This document shows, one piece after another, positions 37,102 through 46,282 of a DNA stretch of 64,000 nucleotides. Origin of the DNA: Pseudonocardiaceae bacterium (GTDB lineage Bacteria; Actinomycetota; Actinomycetes; Mycobacteriales; Pseudonocardiaceae); assembly GCA_009377865.1 (NCBI GenBank), contig WHTH01000009.1:27757-91756 (forward strand). Direction: 5' to 3'. Both the position numbers and the translations under genes were made by a program. The notes under the pieces were generated by a model. It was given only the letters and a program-made list of their open reading frames with translations. It had not been told where the DNA came from and did no database searches. Every line of letters starts with the position of its first letter. Within the stretch, counting starts at the first letter, position 1.

Positions 37102-37228
37102 CCTACCGCATCGGCGTTGCGGCAGTTCAACAGCGACAACATCGCGTTGTGGGAAGCCCATGCCCGGGCGCAGCGCCCGTGGGAGAACTCCACCGACAAG
37201 CGGTGACAGCGCCAAAGGGAGCCATGCC

Positions 37229-37414
37229 ATGTGGAACGTCTACTGCGCCGACTGCGGGCACGACGTGCTCGTCGGTTACTCACGGCTGCGCCGCGTGACG
37301 AACCTGGCCTCAGGTGTGATCGCCTTGGAGCTGCGGTGCCCCGCCGGCCACGGAGTCGAGGTCCTCACCGGTCGAGCCACCCACGACCGGGCAAGCGACT
37401 CGCCGAAGCCTTGA
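37229..37414 (+). CDS. Small zinc-ribbon-like protein, 61 aa
   Basis: The product opens MWNVYCADCGHDVLVGYSRL and continues ALELRCPAGHGVEVLTGR. Two Cys pairs (CADC, and RCPAGH with a Cys and a His) suggest a single zinc site. AAAGGGA precedes ATG 37229. No function is known. Similar short proteins are common in actinobacteria. Confidence 0.6.
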   Translation: MWNVYCADCGHDVLVGYSRLRRVTNLASGVIALELRCPAGHGVEVLTGRATHDRASDSPKP

Positions 37415-37535
37415 ACGCCGGCGCCATGCTGCCCGTGGCATCAGCGCCCCCGAGGGCTTGACCTCAAGTATGGTTGAGGGTGCAGGCTGGACTCGCAGAG
37501 GTCGACAGCGCACCCGGAACAGGAGGGTATCTGCG

Positions 37536-38330
37536 ATGTCCGTCCAGCTCAACCACACCATCGTCGCGGCCCGCGACAAGCAGGCAGCCGCCGAGTTCCT
37601 CGCCACCATCCTGGGCCTGGACGTCGGCCCGCAGTACGGCCCGTTCCTTCCCGTCGAGACCAGCAACGAGGTCACCCTGGACTTCATGGACAGCGGCGCG
37701 GGTCAGATCACCTCGCAGCACTACGCCTTCCTGGTGTCCGAGGAGGACTTCGACGCCATCTTCGGCCGGATCCAGCAGGCCGGGATCACCTACTACGCCG
37801 ACCCGGGCCACCGCCGGGCCGGCGAGATCAACCACAACGACGGTGGCCGCGGCGCGTACTTCGAGGATCCGAACGGGCACAACATGGAAATCCTGACCCG
37901 CCCGTACGGCAGCGGCGGATGGTCGAGCGAGACGGCCAGTGGTGGCTGGCCGCCGGCCAGAACACCCCGATCACGACCCCGCCGACATGACCGCAACAGC
38001 CGCGGACGTCAGGAGCTGGGTCGCGGCGCACGCTCGGCCACTGCCGCTCGATCCAGCGGGACCGCCGATCGCGCTGCCCGAATCGCTGTCGAGGGCCACG
38101 GTCGTGGGCCTGGCCTCGTCGGTGCGCTCGGCGCGCGAGTTGGTCGCCGCGACCCGCGTCCTGCTGCGGGCACTTGTCGAGCAGGCCGAGCGGGACACCT
38201 GGCGCCAGCCCTGACTGCTGCGAGACGTGCTCTCGCGGTGCAGCACCTCATCCAGAGAACGGTTCGAAGAGCTCGACGAGGTTGTCGGCCGGGTCGTACA
38301 CGAGGATCTGCTTGCCGCCCCTCCCGGTGA
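37536..38330 (+). CDS. VOC-family protein with read-through tail
   Basis: Residues 1-125 form a complete VOC (glyoxalase/bleomycin-resistance) domain: VQLNHTIVAARDKQAAAEFL, PVETSNEVTLDFMDSG, HYAFLVSEEDFDAIFGRI and GAYFEDPNGHNMEILTRPYG, with metal-ligand positions H7, E46 and E121 by family pattern. The protein should end near WSS, but the frame has no stop there and runs on for 135 Arg-rich residues across the next gene fragment. AGGAGGG precedes ATG 37536. The natural stop has probably been lost. Confidence 0.75.
   Translation: MSVQLNHTIVAARDKQAAAEFLATILGLDVGPQYGPFLPVETSNEVTLDFMDSGAGQITSQHYAFLVSEEDFDAIFGRIQQAGITYYADPGHRRAGEINHNDGGRGAYFEDPNGHNMEILTRPYGSGGWSSETASGGWPPARTPRSRPRRHDRNSRGRQELGRGARSATAARSSGTADRAARIAVEGHGRGPGLVGALGARVGRRDPRPAAGTCRAGRAGHLAPALTAARRALAVQHLIQRTVRRARRGCRPGRTRGSACRPSR
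37987..38214 (+). pseudogene. Erythromycin-esterase-like N-terminal fragment
   Basis: 75 codons read TATAADVRSWVAAHARPLPL, RATVVGLASSVRSARELVAA and LLRALVEQAERDTWRQP, resembling the first helices of EreA/EreB-type proteins in actinobacteria. The glutamate-containing active-site segment (normally GE.HG) is here GLASSV. The remaining 300 or so residues are absent. It lies inside the read-through of the VOC gene. Confidence 0.45.
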
Positions 38331-38640
38331 TGACGTCGCTACTGAAGCTGGCCCCCGCCTGCCGCAACGCTGCAACGGCTGCGTCGAGGTCGTCGACCTC
38401 GATCTGGAAACGGTTCCAGCCTCCGGGCACCGGCCGGGTCCCATCGGCCATGGCTTGCCCGGCCCCACCACCGCCACCGGGTGTGTTCAGCAACAGGCGC
38501 AGACCGCCTCGTTGCAGCATCGCGAAGCCTGGACCCGGCCGCATCCGCGTCTCGAACGCCAGCTGCGTTGTGTAGAAGTCGACTGCTGAATCGATGTCGT
38601 CGACGATGTAGCGGACGCTGACCCCGTCCAAGTACGTCAC
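38248..38640 (-). CDS. VOC-family (glyoxalase-like) protein
   Basis: The product is 130 aa with one complete VOC domain: SVRYIVDDIDSAVDFYTTQL, FAMLQRGGLRLLLNTPGG, FQIEVDDLDAAVAALRQAGA and QILVYDPADNLVELFEPF. The metal-site His of classical glyoxalase I is not evident at the start, and the final Glu is present. Its role (dioxygenase, lyase or resistance) cannot be assigned. It is intact and convergent with the read-through VOC gene. Confidence 0.88.
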   Translation of the reverse strand: MTYLDGVSVRYIVDDIDSAVDFYTTQLAFETRMRPGPGFAMLQRGGLRLLLNTPGGGGGAGQAMADGTRPVPGGWNRFQIEVDDLDAAVAALRQAGASFSSDVITGRGGKQILVYDPADNLVELFEPFSG

Positions 38641-38674
38641 CTCCTACGGAGTGTCTCGACGTAGCTGCGCCGAG

Positions 38675-38893
38675 TCAGGCGGCGTCGACGGTGAAGGCTC
38701 CGACCGCAGACGGCTCGGGGACCGGATCGCCGTGATCCCGCATCACCTCAAGGTGGCCGATGATCGCCTCCCGCATGCGGGACACGCGCTCGTCATAGCC
38801 CTGGGCCGTGGCGACGCACCCCGGCAGATCCGGACTCCACGCTCCGTAGGTGCCATCCTCGGCACGTTCGATGACGACGACGTACCCGTGCAT
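38675..38893 (-). CDS. hicB: HicB-family antitoxin
   Basis: The product is 72 aa: YVVVIERAEDGTYGAWSPDL followed by PGCVATAQGYDERVSRMREA, the HicB partial RNase-H-like fold with the conserved W.PDLPGC motif. No C-terminal DNA-binding domain is attached, as in short HicB forms. It follows the frameshifted hicA on the minus strand. Confidence 0.85.
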   Translation of the reverse strand: MHGYVVVIERAEDGTYGAWSPDLPGCVATAQGYDERVSRMREAIIGHLEVMRDHGDPVPEPSAVGAFTVDAA

Positions 38894-38902
38894 CGCGACC
38901 TC

Positions 38903-39092
38903 CGTGTCATGCCCGCTTGCCTCAGGATGCTCTGTTCAGTGCCCACCGGCAACGTGTCCTGGGTTTCCCGGCCACCGTGGTCGTCCCTGACTTGGTCTCA
39001 TGCCGGAAGTGGCGATGGCTGCCGCGAGTACGGACCAGGTACCACCCGTCCGCTTCCAACAGCTTGATCATTTCATTCACCTTCAGCGGCAT
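38903..39092 (-). pseudogene. hicA: HicA mRNA-interferase toxin, frameshifted
   Basis: From ATG 39092 the frame gives PLKVNEMIKLLEADGWYLVR followed by TRGSHRHFRHETKSGTTTV, with the catalytic His in RGSHRHF. After AGKP the reading frame is wrong. The expected C-terminus LPVGTEQSILRQAGM lies in another frame starting near 38952. The shift removes about 20 residues of a 60-aa protein. The gene is probably inactive, which would leave hicB as a solitary antitoxin. Confidence 0.75.
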
Positions 39093-39192
39093 GGTTTGCG
39101 AGGGAACCAGGAACCTCTGACAGAACGGTGACAACACCGCCCGGCGGGCAGACCGCCGCCTGACCATCGTGCTCGCGCGCGTGTTGGCAGTC

Positions 39193-39216
39193 ACGCGCGC
39201 GTAGCTACGCGCGCGT
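39193..39216. repeat. Perfect 24-bp CG-alternating palindrome
   Basis: The sequence acgcgcgcgtag followed by its exact reverse complement has no spacer and lies between hicA and the second vapBC. Further CGCGCG runs flank it at 39173-39181 and 39228-39233. Alternating CG tracts like these can adopt cruciform or Z-DNA. Confidence 0.85.
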
Positions 39217-39309
39217 GGGCACATTGTGCGCGCGGGACCGGCAGCACGCGGGCGGCGCCGCGGCGGATGGATGCCAAACGCGCCCGGGTCCGGGCAGCTG
39301 CCCCGCCAG

Positions 39310-39335
39310 ATCATGATGTAACCTTACATCATGAT
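39310..39335. promoter_or_regulatory. Operator of vapBC-2: 12-bp perfect inverted repeat
   Basis: ATCATGATGTAA (39310-39321), CC, and its exact reverse complement (39324-39335) overlap the vapB start codon at 39331. The AT-rich centre probably contains the -10 element, so RHH antitoxin binding would block a nearly leaderless promoter. Confidence 0.75.
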
Positions 39336-39582
39336 TCGGACTCAGATCTCCCTCACCGAGGAGGAGCGACGAGCCCTCGATGCGGCGGCAGCGCGCACCG
39401 GCCGTTCGATCTCCGCTCTCATCCGGGATGCGGTTGAGGTCGTCTACGGAGCGAAGCGCTCCGTCGATGATGACCTCACCGCCATGCGCCGGGCATTCGG
39501 CTCGTGGGAAGGTCGCGAGCTGGACGGTGCTGCCTGGGTGGACCGGCTGCGCTCGGGGACCCGCCTACCCCACAGCTCGTGA
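39331..39582 (+). CDS. vapB: Ribbon-helix-helix antitoxin VapB
   Basis: The product is 83 aa. The RHH domain IRTQISLTEEERRALDAAAA continues with RTGRSISALIRDAVEVVYG; the tail DAAWVDRLRSG-like segment would wrap the toxin. It overlaps the PIN toxin by 4 bases. A perfect palindrome covers its start codon. It belongs to a different antitoxin fold class from the Phd-type partner at 10697. Confidence 0.9.
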   Translation: MIRTQISLTEEERRALDAAAARTGRSISALIRDAVEVVYGAKRSVDDDLTAMRRAFGSWEGRELDGAAWVDRLRSGTRLPHSS

Positions 39583-39956
39583 ACGCGCTGGTCGACACCT
39601 CGGTGCTGATCGACTACCTGCGAGGCCATCAAGGGGCCGCGCAACTCCTCGAACAAGAGCGCGCAACCGCGCCGCTACATGCCAGCGAGATCACGAGGTT
39701 GGAGGTTCTCGCTGGCATGCGCCCGGCAGAAGAGGACGGAACCCGGGCGCTGCTGTCGATCTTCATCTGGCACCCGGTCGACGCTGAGGTGGCCGAGGAA
39801 GCCGGCGCATTGGGTCGGCGTTGGCTTCCCAGCCATCACACCATCGACGGTGCCGACCTCGCCATCGCCGCTACCGCCATCCGCAACGGCTCACGGCTGC
39901 TGACCCGCAACGTCCGGCACTTCCCGATGTTCGCGGACCTGCGCTCACCGTACTGA
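39579..39956 (+). CDS. vapC: PIN-domain ribonuclease toxin VapC
   Basis: The product is 125 aa from GTG 39579. The active-site acids are D6 in LVDTSVLIDYLR, E42 in TRLEVLAG and D93 in DGADLAIAA. The fourth position lies in LLTRNVRHFP, where Asn111 stands where many VapCs have Asp. It is translationally coupled to vapB. All other features are intact, so it is probably a functional Mg-dependent RNase toxin. Confidence 0.9.
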   Translation: MNALVDTSVLIDYLRGHQGAAQLLEQERATAPLHASEITRLEVLAGMRPAEEDGTRALLSIFIWHPVDAEVAEEAGALGRRWLPSHHTIDGADLAIAATAIRNGSRLLTRNVRHFPMFADLRSPY

Positions 39957-40016
39957 CTCGGTCGATGACGCCCGTGCTCACGAACAGCGCATCGGCGAGG
40001 TAGTGCGCGTCGGTCT

Positions 40017-41112
40017 CTACCACCCGATCCGGCCGCCCCCGTCGCGGTAGATGTTTACCACCGACGGGCGAGGCTGGCTGTCGCCGCCGTCGGGCCAGTT
40101 CGACGCCGGCTCCTCGGTGCTCGCCTCGTCGGTGTCGCCCGGATGTTGCGGGGAGATCATCACGAACCGATCGGTGATGATGGGACCGCAGGCTTCGGAA
40201 CCCAGCGGCACGCTGGCGAACAAAGGTCAGCTTGCCGCGCTGGTCGCCCTCCAGGACGACGCCGTAGAGCCCGTCGTTGTTCTCCAGTGCCCGGCTGGAG
40301 TCGGTGGAGATCCACAGGTTGCCGTAGCCGTCGAACGCCACGTTGTCCGGCGAGGTGATCGGGCTGACCTCGCTCTTGTCGAAGCCACCGAAGTAGGTGC
40401 TCGGGTCCTCGGGGTCGCCGCAGACGATGAGGATGTTCCACGAGAATCCCACCGCGGCCGCGTTCTGGCCGTTCTCGACGAGCTCGATGACGTGGCCGTG
40501 CTTGTTCTCGTCGCGCGGGTTGGGCTCGTCCGCAGCCGCCTCGCCCTCGGCGCCGCGGTCGGTGTTGTTGGTCAGCGCGATGTAGAGGTTGCCGGTCGCC
40601 GGGTTGGGCTCGACGTCCTCGGGGCGGTCCATCTTGGTGGCGCCCACCGCGTCGCCGGCCTGCCGGGTGAAGACGTAGACCTCATCGGCGGTCATCCCGG
40701 GCACGAACGACTCGTCGCCCCGCGCGATCGGGATCCACTCGCCGCTGCCGTCGAACATCCCGTCCGACGGCAACTCGCCGCTGCCGTCGATCTCCGACTC
40801 CGGGCTGTTGCCGGTGAACCGGGCGACGTAGAGGGTGCCGGAGGTCAGCAGCGTGCGGTTGTGTTCCCTGGCGCGGCGGCTCGCGCCCTTCATCATCCGC
40901 TCGTCGGAGACGAACTTGTAGACGTAGTCGAACACCTCGTCATCGCCCATGTAGGCGACGGCACGGCCGTCCTTGGTCAGCCCGATGGTGGCGCCCTCGT
41001 GCTTGAACCTGCCCAGCGCCGTGTGCTTCACCGGCACCGAGGTGTTGTCGTAGGGGTCGATCTCGACGATCCAGCCGAAGCGGTTCACCTCGTTCGGCTC
41101 CTGGCCGTCGCG
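40017..41112 (-). pseudogene. PhoX-type phosphatase, 5'-deleted and frameshifted
   Basis: The sequence [65 protein letters not shown] and FDGYGNLWISTDSS is the C-terminal two thirds of a long PhoX/DUF839 protein (usually about 650-700 aa). One extra T in a T-run near 40213 changes the frame before the end GPIITDRFVMISPQHPGD. The N-terminal third is replaced by the remains of a PhoD-like gene. An intact, shorter PhoX paralogue lies at 42130. Confidence 0.85.
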
Positions 41113-41569
41113 CCGGGCACCAGCGCGGTGTCCACCACTCGGTAGGTCGATGTCCATTGCTGCCGGTCGAGGTCGCAGCGGACATAGCCGCGAAACGCGC
41201 CCTTGAGGTCGTGCACCCAGATGGAGTAGGTCGCGGGCGCGATGCGGGTCCGCCCGGCCGGTTCGGCGTGCACGCTGTGCCCGAACTCCGGGTGGCACCC
41301 TCCGTCCCGCGCCGCACCACCCGACGGAACGCCTCGTCCTCGGCGATCTCCCACTGCACCGGAACCCGCTGCGGCGGCATTCCGCCGCCGTCGTCCGGGT
41401 CCGGCGCCAGCCGGGTCCAGAGCACCACCGAGTCCGGCAGCGGGTCCCCGGACGCGATGCCGAGGGTGAACAGGTCGCGCCGCGACGTGGCCGCCACGGC
41501 GCTCGGGGCAGCGACAAGCAGAGCAGTGGCTGCCGCGCCACCCGTGAGCAGGCGCCGACGGCTCACCAT
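41113..41569 (-). pseudogene. PhoD-like alkaline phosphatase, core deleted
   Basis: From ATG 41569 there is a twin-arginine signal ([20 protein letters not shown]) and the PhoD N-terminus [20 protein letters not shown]. After a frame change near 41305 come [12 protein letters not shown] and then, without the catalytic core, the PhoD C-terminal strand [20 protein letters not shown]. It then reads into the PhoX fragment. Two phosphate-scavenging genes have been collapsed into one remnant. Confidence 0.8.
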
Positions 41570-41591
41570 CGTCGTCTGCGAGCGGGGCGGA

Positions 41592-41924
41592 TCACCGCTC
41601 AGGAACGTAGCAACCGATGATGACCCCCGGGCCGTCGGCTGTGCGGCAGCCGCGCGGGCGGGTCTGCAGGAATGGCTGCAGATGGTCCTCGTGCCACCGC
41701 TGCCGGGCCGCGGCGTGACCTTCGGTCGACGGCGGGAAATCCGAACCGGTCCAACCGCACTCGCAGCGGGGGACGAACGCGACCCCGGCTTCGTGCGCCG
41801 GGCCGGCCCAGATGGTGCTCAGCGAGCCGTCGGCGCCACGAACCGCGACGTATCCCTCGTGCTCGTCGGTCGACTCGTCCGCGTCCTGCCCGACGTACAG
41901 AAGCATTTGTGCAGCCTCGCGCAT
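41592..41924 (-). CDS. Hypothetical protein, 110 aa
   Basis: A small soluble protein with [39 protein letters not shown] and [13 protein letters not shown]. The Cys pair in CECGW and the Trp/His-rich second half recur in actinobacterial proteins without known function. The start may be the internal ATG at 41906 (MLLYVGQD). The PHO box at 41928 lies just upstream on this strand, so phosphate control is possible. Confidence 0.6.
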   Translation of the reverse strand: MREAAQMLLYVGQDADESTDEHEGYVAVRGADGSLSTIWAGPAHEAGVAFVPRCECGWTGSDFPPSTEGHAAARQRWHEDHLQPFLQTRPRGCRTADGPGVIIGCYVPER

Positions 41925-41927
41925 TCA

Positions 41928-41945
41928 GCTGAACGGAAGGTGAAC
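41928..41945 (-). promoter_or_regulatory. PHO box between the hypothetical gene and phoX
   Basis: On the minus strand GTTCACC-TTCC-GTTCAGC gives two PhoP direct-repeat units with the 11-bp period seen in actinobacterial PHO boxes. It lies about 185 bp before phoX and just upstream of the divergent 110-aa gene. Confidence 0.7.
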
Positions 41946-42129
41946 AGTCGACAGGTTTGCGCCGAGATCGCCCGGCAGTGCGAGCTGACCGGAGCGATTC
42001 GCCATGAATTACACTCTTAGTAAAGAGCTGTTTACCCGGAAGGGTGAGGATTCGGTGCGCCGCTGGGCGTGCACGAGTGAACTGACTGCACTGCGTCGCA
42101 GCGGGTATCCGACGACGGAGGTTGTGCAG

Positions 42130-43575
42130 ATGAGCGTGGACGACAAGACCGACAGTTCGGGGGTCAGCCGCAGGGGCTTCCTGCGTGGGTCGGCGCTGGC
42201 CGCGGGTGGGTTGGCGGTGAGCGGCGCATCGCAGGCATTCCTGGCCCACTCGGCGACGGCAGCGCCCGGCGGTCGCGGGGTCAACCGCCAGCAGCAGAAT
42301 CAAGCGGTGGGCTACGGCGAGCTGTCCGGCCGCCCGCCCGTCAACAGCGACCCGGAGTTGGGCAGGCAGCCACTGCTGGCGCTGCCCGAAGGTTTCAGCT
42401 ACGCCGTGTTCGGCGTCGAGGGCACCGAGATGTCCGACGGCAACGAGACCCCCAAGGCGCATGACGGGATGGCCGCGTTCGCGCTGCCCAACGGCAACGT
42501 GCGGCTGATCCGCAACCACGAGGACCGCAACTCCGCAGGCACGTCGGGCCTGGACGGCTCCGCCGACGCACCCCGCTACGACGGCCTCGGTCCCGGCGGC
42601 ACCACCTCGTTGGAGGTCCGGCCCGATGGAAACCGTGAGCTGGTGCGCGACTTCGTCAGCCTGCAGGGCACGATCGTCAACTGCGCCGGTGGTCCCACGC
42701 CGCGGGGGTCGTGGTTGAGTTGCGAGGAAACCACCGCCGGCCGTGAGCAGGGCTGGCAGCGCAGCCACGGTTACAACTTCGAGGTGCCGGCATCGGCCAC
42801 CGACGAGATCGAGCCGGTGGCGCTGACCGCGATGGGACGGTTCGTCCACGAGGCCATCGCGGTCGACCCGGACACCGACATCATCTACGAGACCGAGGAC
42901 CGCGGCACGTCCGGTTTCTATCGCTTCATCCCGGACAGCCCGGAGTCGCTGGCCGACGGCGGCAGGCTGCAGCTGCTCAAGATCCGCGGCCGGGACAACT
43001 ACGACACCCGCACCGGGCAGCCCGTCGGCCGCCCGATGCCGGTGGAGTGGGTCGACATCGACGACCCGGACCCGGCAACCGCCGGGGCCAACCCGCTGGC
43101 GGTCTACGAGCAGGGTGCCGCGCAGGGCGGGGCGATCTTCTCCCGGCTGGAGGGCTGCTGGTACGGCGAGGGAAGCGTGTTCTTCAACTCCACCGACGGT
43201 GGTGAGGCCGAGAAGGGCCAGGTCTGGGAGTACCGGCCGCGGGGCAACTCCGGCGGGCAGCTGATCCTGATCTACGAATCGCCCGGCGAGGTCGAGCTCG
43301 ACAACCCGGACAACATCAGCGTCTCACCTCGCGGCGGCATCGTGCTCTGCGAGGACGGCGACAACGAGTCGTTCATGCGGGGACTGACCCAGCGCGGCCA
43401 GGTGTTCGACTTCGCGCTCAACCTGTTCAACGAACGGGAGTGGGCCGGCGCCACGTTCAGCCCAAACGGCGAGACGCTGTTCGTCAACATCCAGGGCGAC
43501 ACCAGCAAGCCCGGAGACGGCAACCTGGGACGCACCTTCGCGATCTGGGGCCCGTGGGAGGACGGCGCGCTCTAG
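42130..43575 (+). CDS. PhoX-family (DUF839) secreted phosphatase
   Basis: The product is 481 aa. A twin-arginine signal at the N-terminus (SRRGFLRGSALAAGGLAVSG) predicts Tat export. The beta-propeller domain shows HDGMAAFALPNGNVRLIRNH, NCAGGPTPRGSWLSCEET, GRFVHEAIAVDPDTDIIYET and TLFVNIQGDTSKPG, as expected for Ca/Fe-dependent PhoX-like phosphatases, here of the shorter class. A GGAGG is 8 bases before ATG 42130. Upstream lies a PHO box; the pst and phoU genes follow. Confidence 0.9.
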   Translation: MSVDDKTDSSGVSRRGFLRGSALAAGGLAVSGASQAFLAHSATAAPGGRGVNRQQQNQAVGYGELSGRPPVNSDPELGRQPLLALPEGFSYAVFGVEGTEMSDGNETPKAHDGMAAFALPNGNVRLIRNHEDRNSAGTSGLDGSADAPRYDGLGPGGTTSLEVRPDGNRELVRDFVSLQGTIVNCAGGPTPRGSWLSCEETTAGREQGWQRSHGYNFEVPASATDEIEPVALTAMGRFVHEAIAVDPDTDIIYETEDRGTSGFYRFIPDSPESLADGGRLQLLKIRGRDNYDTRTGQPVGRPMPVEWVDIDDPDPATAGANPLAVYEQGAAQGGAIFSRLEGCWYGEGSVFFNSTDGGEAEKGQVWEYRPRGNSGGQLILIYESPGEVELDNPDNISVSPRGGIVLCEDGDNESFMRGLTQRGQVFDFALNLFNEREWAGATFSPNGETLFVNIQGDTSKPGDGNLGRTFAIWGPWEDGAL

Positions 43576-43633
43576 CCACACGGCAGCTGATCGGGCTGAG
43601 CCAGGCAGAGCCGAACCGGCCCGATCAGCTTCC

Positions 43634-43651
43634 GTTCACCCTCCCGTCACC
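43634..43651 (+). promoter_or_regulatory. PHO box upstream of phoU
   Basis: GTTCACC-CTCC-CGTCACC is two direct units spaced 11 bp, ending 32 bases before the -10 box TAAGGT (43684-43689). This is a good position for activation by PhoP. Confidence 0.65.
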
Positions 43652-43683
43652 TGCCATCCCGCGACGCAGCCGGTTGCCGCGCC

Positions 43684-43689
43684 TAAGGT
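43684..43689 (+). promoter_or_regulatory. -10 box of phoU (TAAGGT)
   Basis: TAAGGT ends 6 bases before the phoU ATG without an intervening ribosome binding site; a leaderless transcript is likely. Confidence 0.55.
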
Positions 43690-43695
43690 GGCACC

Positions 43696-44364
43696 ATGCG
43701 CGACGCCTACATAGCGCAGCTGGAACGGCTCGCGGACGAGATCGCGGCGATGTGCCTGCTCGCCGGCCAGTCCATGCAGCGTGCGACCACGGCCCTGCTG
43801 CAGTCGGACCTGCAACTGGCCGAGCAGGTGATCGATGAGGATGTCGAGCTCGACGAGCTACGCTCCTCGGCCGAGGAGCTGGCGCTGCGACTGCTCGCCC
43901 TGCAGGCGCCGGTTGCCACCGATCTACGGCTCATCGTCGCCGCCATCCAGTCCGTCGGGGACCTCGAGCGGATGGGTGGCCTCGCCCGGCACGTCGCCAA
44001 GACCGCCCGGCGGCGGCACCCGGCGCCGGTGCTGCCCGACGATGTCGCGCCGTACTTCGAGGAGATGGGACAGGTCGCCGTCAAGCTCGCCGCCGACGCC
44101 GAGACCGTGATTCGCACCCGCGACCTCGAGCGGGCGAGGAAACTCGACGACGACGACGACGCGATGGACGACCTGCACCGGCACCTGTTCACCGTGATGA
44201 TGGGCCGGCAATGGTCGCACGGCGTGGCGGCGGCAGTGGACGTGACGCTGCTCGGGCGGTTCTACGAGCGCTTCGCCGACCATGCCGTGTCGCTCGCCCA
44301 TCAGACCGTTTTCGTGGTCACCGGCAAACACTCCCGACCCGAGAGCTCCGGCAACCGCTACTGA
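43696..44364 (+). CDS. phoU: Phosphate signalling protein PhoU (PhoY)
   Basis: The product is 222 aa, all helical, with two three-helix repeats; the metal-cluster motifs are represented by [20 protein letters not shown] and [15 protein letters not shown] (E/D-x-x-x-D type). PhoU links the Pst transporter to the PhoR/PhoP two-component system and dampens phosphate uptake. Its stop codon is directly followed by the stop codon of convergent pstB, with no base between. A PHO box and a -10 box lie upstream. Confidence 0.93.
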   Translation: MRDAYIAQLERLADEIAAMCLLAGQSMQRATTALLQSDLQLAEQVIDEDVELDELRSSAEELALRLLALQAPVATDLRLIVAAIQSVGDLERMGGLARHVAKTARRRHPAPVLPDDVAPYFEEMGQVAVKLAADAETVIRTRDLERARKLDDDDDAMDDLHRHLFTVMMGRQWSHGVAAAVDVTLLGRFYERFADHAVSLAHQTVFVVTGKHSRPESSGNRY

Positions 44365-45144
44365 TCAGCCGAAACGACCGGAGACGTAGTCCTCGGTCGC
44401 CTTCTCCTTCGGCGCCGAGAAGATCGTCTCGGTGCTGTCCATCTCCACCAGCCTCCCGGGGTCACCGACTTCAGTGAGGTTGAAGAATCCGGTGACGTCG
44501 CTGACCCGGGCCGCTTGCTGCATGTTGTGCGTCACGATGACGATCGTGTAGCTAGCTCTCAGATCGGCGATGAGATCCTCGATCGCCAGCGTCGAGACCG
44601 GGTCCAGCGCCGAGCACGGCTCGTCCATCAACAAGACCTCGGGCTGCACCGCGATAGCACGGGCAATACACAACCGCTGCTGCTGCCCGCCGGACAGGCT
44701 GGCGCCCGGCTTGTCGAGCCGCTCCTCGACCTCCCGCCACAGGTTCGCCCCACGCAGCGAACGCTCCACCAGCTCGTCCAGTGCGGGCTTCTTGATCCGC
44801 TTGTTGTTCAGGCGAAGGCCGGCCGCGACGTTCTCATAGATCGTCATGGTCGGGAACGGGTTCGGCTTCTGGAATACCATCCCGACCTGCCTACGGACCC
44901 CGACGGGGTCGACGTCGGAGGCGTAGAGATCCTGGCCATCGATGACGACCTTGCCCTCGACTCGCGCGCCCGGGATCAACTCGTGCATCCGGTTCAGCGA
45001 ACGAAGGACCGTGGACTTGCCGCAACCGGACGAGCCGATCAGCGCGGTCACCGTCTTCGGCTCGATGGTCATCGTGACGTCCTGCACGGCACGGAAAGAA
45101 CCGTAGTAGCTGCTCAGTCCCGAAACCTCGATGCGCTTCGCCAT
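44365..45144 (-). CDS. pstB: Phosphate ABC transporter ATP-binding protein PstB
   Basis: The product is 259 aa, with Walker [18 protein letters not shown], signature [14 protein letters not shown], Walker [15 protein letters not shown] and the switch His in [12 protein letters not shown]. It energises uptake of inorganic phosphate through PstC/PstA. It is the last gene of pstS-C-A-B on the minus strand, 43 bases after pstA, and abuts phoU end to end. Confidence 0.96.
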   Translation of the reverse strand: MAKRIEVSGLSSYYGSFRAVQDVTMTIEPKTVTALIGSSGCGKSTVLRSLNRMHELIPGARVEGKVVIDGQDLYASDVDPVGVRRQVGMVFQKPNPFPTMTIYENVAAGLRLNNKRIKKPALDELVERSLRGANLWREVEERLDKPGASLSGGQQQRLCIARAIAVQPEVLLMDEPCSALDPVSTLAIEDLIADLRASYTIVIVTHNMQQAARVSDVTGFFNLTEVGDPGRLVEMDSTETIFSAPKEKATEDYVSGRFG

Positions 45145-45187
45145 AGTGCTCCCATCCAGACAGGTGCATCGTATCCAGCCAGGCAGA

Positions 45188-46282
45188 TCAACCGCGGATC
45201 TTCGGGCTGAACTTCTTGGAGATCAGGCGCGCGACGAGGTTGAGCACCATCACGATGATGATCAGTACGAGCGCCGCCGCCCACGCCCGGTCGAGGTAGG
45301 GGTCGTTCGGGACGCCGGGATTCTTGTACTCCTCGTAGGCGAAGACCGGCAGGGTTGCCATCCGGCCGTCGAACGGGTTGAAGTTGGTGGAACTCGTGAT
45401 CCCGAGCGTGATCAGCAACGGCGCGGTCTCCCCGATGACCCGGGCCACGGCGAGCGTGACCCCGGCGGCGATCCCGGCGAGCGCGGTCGGCAACACGACC
45501 TTGGCGACCGTGCGCCACTTGGGAACGCCGAGAGCGTAGGAGGCCTCGCGCAGGTCGTCCGGGACGATCTTCAGCATCTCTTCGGTGGAGCGCACGACGA
45601 TCGGGACCATCAGCACGAACAACGCAACCGCACCCATGATTCCCAGCCGGACACCCGAACCGAGGAATATCGTGAACATCGCGACCGTGAACAGACCCGC
45701 CACGATCGAGGGGATGCCCACCATGACGTCGACGAAGAACGTCAGTGCCGTGGCGAGCCGTCCCCGCCCGCCGTACTCCACCAGGTAGATGCCTGCCAGG
45801 ACCCCCACCGGCACGGCCATGATCGCAGTGACCGCAGTGACCACGAGCGTGCCGACAATGGCGTGATAGATCCCGCCGCCTGCACCGACGACTCCGCGCA
45901 TCGAGAACGTGAGGAGCTCGACGTCGAGGGCCTCCAGACCCCGGGACACCGTGGTCAGCAGCACCGAGACCAGCGGAATCACCGCGATCAGGAACGCGGA
46001 GGTGACCACGATGGTGACCACCCGATCGAGCGCCCGGCGGGCGCCCTCGACGGCGCGGGACCACCCGTACAGCACGACGGCCGACAGCACCACCACCCCC
46101 ACGGCGAACAACGCGATGTTGAACCCGATCGCGGCGAACACTGCGCCCGCGACGGTGGCGACGCCGGCGAACACCGCCCACGGCACCCATCGCGGCAGCG
46201 TGCCGTGCACCATCGGCATCGTCGCGAGCGACGTGTCGATGCCGCCCTCGTTCTCGGTTGAACGTGTGGTCTGCATGCTCAT
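45188..46282 (-). CDS. pstA: Phosphate ABC transporter permease PstA
   Basis: The product is 364 aa, longer than typical (about 290-300) because of an N-terminal extension with two extra hydrophobic segments at about 30-70. The core has six helices, with the permease EAA loop in [23 protein letters not shown] 46282 overlaps the pstC stop by 4 bases. The long open frame beyond this start is the shadow of pstC. Confidence 0.93.
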   Translation of the reverse strand: MSMQTTRSTENEGGIDTSLATMPMVHGTLPRWVPWAVFAGVATVAGAVFAAIGFNIALFAVGVVVLSAVVLYGWSRAVEGARRALDRVVTIVVTSAFLIAVIPLVSVLLTTVSRGLEALDVELLTFSMRGVVGAGGGIYHAIVGTLVVTAVTAIMAVPVGVLAGIYLVEYGGRGRLATALTFFVDVMVGIPSIVAGLFTVAMFTIFLGSGVRLGIMGAVALFVLMVPIVVRSTEEMLKIVPDDLREASYALGVPKWRTVAKVVLPTALAGIAAGVTLAVARVIGETAPLLITLGITSSTNFNPFDGRMATLPVFAYEEYKNPGVPNDPYLDRAWAAALVLIIIVMVLNLVARLISKKFSPKIRG

